A stretch of 64,000 bases of DNA from contig OX457028.1 of assembly GCA_949752745.1 (NCBI GenBank), positions 7,520,922 to 7,584,921 on the forward strand. The letters are read 5' to 3'. A model generated the notes under the pieces. It was given only the letters and a program-made list of their open reading frames with translations. It was not told the origin of the DNA and did not search any database. The translations under genes and the position numbers were made by a program. Source of the DNA: Protula sp. h YS-2021. Lineage: Eukaryota; Annelida; Polychaeta; Sabellida; Serpulidae. Shown here in pieces: positions 62,008-64,000 of the stretch (the stretch's first letter is position 1; each line of letters opens with the position of its first letter).

Positions 62008-62515
62008 CAACCAATACCGTCAACGGCGATCAGAAGTCAACACTCAATCAATACCGTCAACGGTGATCAGAAGTCAACACTCACCCAATGCCGTCAACGG
62101 TGATCAGCAGTCAACACTCAATCAATACCGTCAACGGTGATCAGAAGTCAACACTCAATCAATACCGTCAACGGCGATCAGAAGTCAACACTCAATCAAT
62201 ACCGTCAACGGTGATCAGAAGTCAACACTCACCCAATGCCGTCAACGGTGATCAGAAGTCAACACTCAATCAATACCGTCAACGGCGATCAGCAGTCAAC
62301 ACTCAATCAATACCGTCAACGGTGATCAGAAGTCAACACTCAATCAATACCGTCAACGGCGATCAGAAGTCAACACTCAATCAATACCGTCAACGGTGAT
62401 CAGAAGTCAACACTCACCCAATGCCGTCAACGGCGATCAGAAGTCAACACTCAATCAATACCGTCAACGGCGATCACAAATCAACACTCAATTAATACCA
62501 TCAACACCGATAAAA
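62008..62515. repeat. 37-bp tandem repeat beside an UNC5 splice acceptor
   Basis: About 13 units of CGTCAACGGYGATCAGAAGT plus CAACACTCAATCAATAC, with start points at 62019, 62056 and 62093. The array begins about 30 bp from the acceptor of exon 61865-61980, inside the UNC5 intron. The open frames on the plus strand are by-products. Confidence 0.95.
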
Positions 62516-63103
62516 AAATCAACACTGAATTCTGTTCCTGTTATATTTGACATTAAATTAAAATTAAAACTACAATTATTTTTTTTTTTCGAATTTCGAA
62601 CATTCGCTTTAGCAGTCAGACATTACGCTCTCGACGCGTCAGGTGCTATGACACCAGAGGTGAACTCGAATGAGGACAGAATGAAGAAGAGGGCAGACGC
62701 TGCGATCAGCCTTCACACTGCCTATTTTTTTTTTTTTTTTTTGTGTGTGTTTCTCTCCATGCAAATGATGACAATGTGTGTTTCTTTAAAATAATAATTA
62801 CAAAAACGTAATTGATACAATGTGTGAAATTCCTCAAAATAGAGCGCCACCAGCTGCTGAATTAAGCGTCTGAATGGGCGTCCGTGCGCACGGTGAGGCG
62901 TAGTTGTTATTTACGAACACCCCCCCCCCCTCTACCCCCTCCCCTAGACGCCCCCCTCCCCACCCCCGCCCCCGAAATAATAATAATAAGAACTCTCCTA
63001 TCACGCAGGATTCCTGGAAAATCTCTTAACAGCACATTATATTGTAATTATTGCATAATTAGTACCGGAAATGACACGTGACTTGCGTCATTAGTTACAT
63101 AAT

Positions 63104-63142
63104 GGTGCCATGGCAACGTTGGGAAAAAAAATGGCGGCTTTC
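63104..63142 (+). promoter_or_regulatory. RFX X-box-like palindrome plus YY1-like AAAATGGCGGC
   Basis: GGTGCCATGGCAAC (63104-63117) fits the RFX X-box half-site pattern with a 0-3-nt spacer. AAAATGGCGGC (63128-63138) fits the YY1 site often found just after a start site. CGTCA and CACGTG words lie 20-45 bp upstream. Confidence 0.45.
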
Positions 63143-63294
63143 ATTTTTCCCTTCAGTTTTATAATCATAACTGCGGAAACCGATGATGAAAACAACATTT
63201 GTGTTGACATCGGTGCGTCGTTCTCGGAAGAGTTGGCTGGAGAAAATTCACTTCAATCATTTTGTATTTATGATGTTCCGCCTTTTTTTCTGTT
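63110..63294 (+). CDS. Candidate first coding exon of an unknown secreted or membrane protein
   Basis: An open frame starts at ATG 63110 or, more likely, ATG 63131 overlapping the YY1-like motif. From the second ATG it begins MAAFIFPFSFIIITA, a short hydrophobic stretch like a signal peptide, followed by an acidic segment TDDENNICVDIG. A good donor TT|GTAAGC at 63295 would end the exon; otherwise the frame stops at 63298. I do not recognise the family and no second exon was identified before the window end. It could be a chance frame. Confidence 0.3.
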
Positions 63295-64000
63295 GTAAGC
63301 ACAAACGCTTTGATTACACAATATCCGAAACCTAACTCAGTCATTAGTATGGAATTTGCACAATAAAATGGAATGAAACGAGACCAAATAATGACATTTC
63401 ATGAAATGACATAGAATATCAGAATATCAACCAGCTTGTCTATTCAAGGGTAGGGGGTAAGGTTGGGTTGAGGTTGAGGGACAAAATGCCACCCTTAAGA
63501 CACAAGTCAAAACTGTTCTTTTATCTCTAGCACTACTTCTAGAACACGGTTTGAAATCATAAATTAAGCGCATTTACTATACACAGGGCTGTCACTCACG
63601 CTATAATTTGCGACAAAAAACTGTACTGTGAACTTGCATAACGTAAGACCCCGCACACCTGCACACAAAGTGCCCTTTTTTTTACCCTTTCACTTTTGGT
63701 TTGCCGTATCTTTTTTTTTTATCTACATCCCATTCTTTGACAGGGGCGAATATTCCTCAGTTATCTATTACCACTGATAAGTGTCAAATTTTTGAGGCAA
63801 GGATGTGACTCATTAAAATAATTTACTGGTGTACAACGAGCATTTTCACCATTTTCCACTCCAACCCATATTTATAAAATAATTCTTTTTTTTTTTTTCG
63901 AAATGGCTACTTTACACGGCATTTCTACCAGACACCACCGACCCGAAACGACTTCCCAAACCCAGGCGAGAACCAGCGAACAGGAAACGATCATACTTAT

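Overview
The window is eukaryotic and almost certainly animal nuclear DNA from an AT-rich, repeat-laden invertebrate genome. Its genes are split by GT..AG introns, and the three recognisable ones are animal genes: an SDR42E1-type steroid-dehydrogenase-like SDR, the sperm-tail PG-rich repeat protein STPG2, and an UNC5 netrin receptor. A Pol III tRNA-Arg gene, hAT-like and Tc1-like remnants and many short tandem-repeat transposons of a kind common in aquatic invertebrates complete the picture. I cannot name the species.

Layout. 1.1-16.3 kb (minus strand): a complete 11-exon SDR42E1-like gene encoding 393 aa. Its 8.3-kb intron 6 holds a tRNA-Arg(TCG), a dispersed repeat element and a 4.3-kb array of 114-bp repeats. 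16.3-36.9 kb: intergenic DNA with at least six short tandem-repeat transposons, several of which share a 5' ACAAG + stem-loop and a 3' hairpin ending CTAA or similar (Helentron/HINE-like), plus hAT-like MITEs. 36.9-39.8 kb (plus): the first four coding exons of STPG2; later exons are not visible, and a 200-N assembly gap follows. 40.7-45.5 kb: a large inverted repeat whose left arm was hit by two small elements that are absent from the right arm. 47-49 kb: a diverged tandem duplication. 51-55 kb: a decayed Tc1 transposase, a MITE and a THAP/P-element-like transposase remnant. 55-57 kb: three short tandem arrays. 61.05-61.98 kb (minus): the last three coding exons of UNC5 with its death domain; the rest lies beyond the window. 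63.1 kb: a candidate first exon of an unknown gene under an RFX-like X-box.

The genes do not form an operon. STPG2 and UNC5 converge. From what I know, UNC5C and STPG2 are also neighbours in human 4q22.3, so this may be old microsynteny. Nearly all long open frames outside the listed exons are by-products of tandem repeats whose unit length is a multiple of three (51 and 114 bp), not genes.
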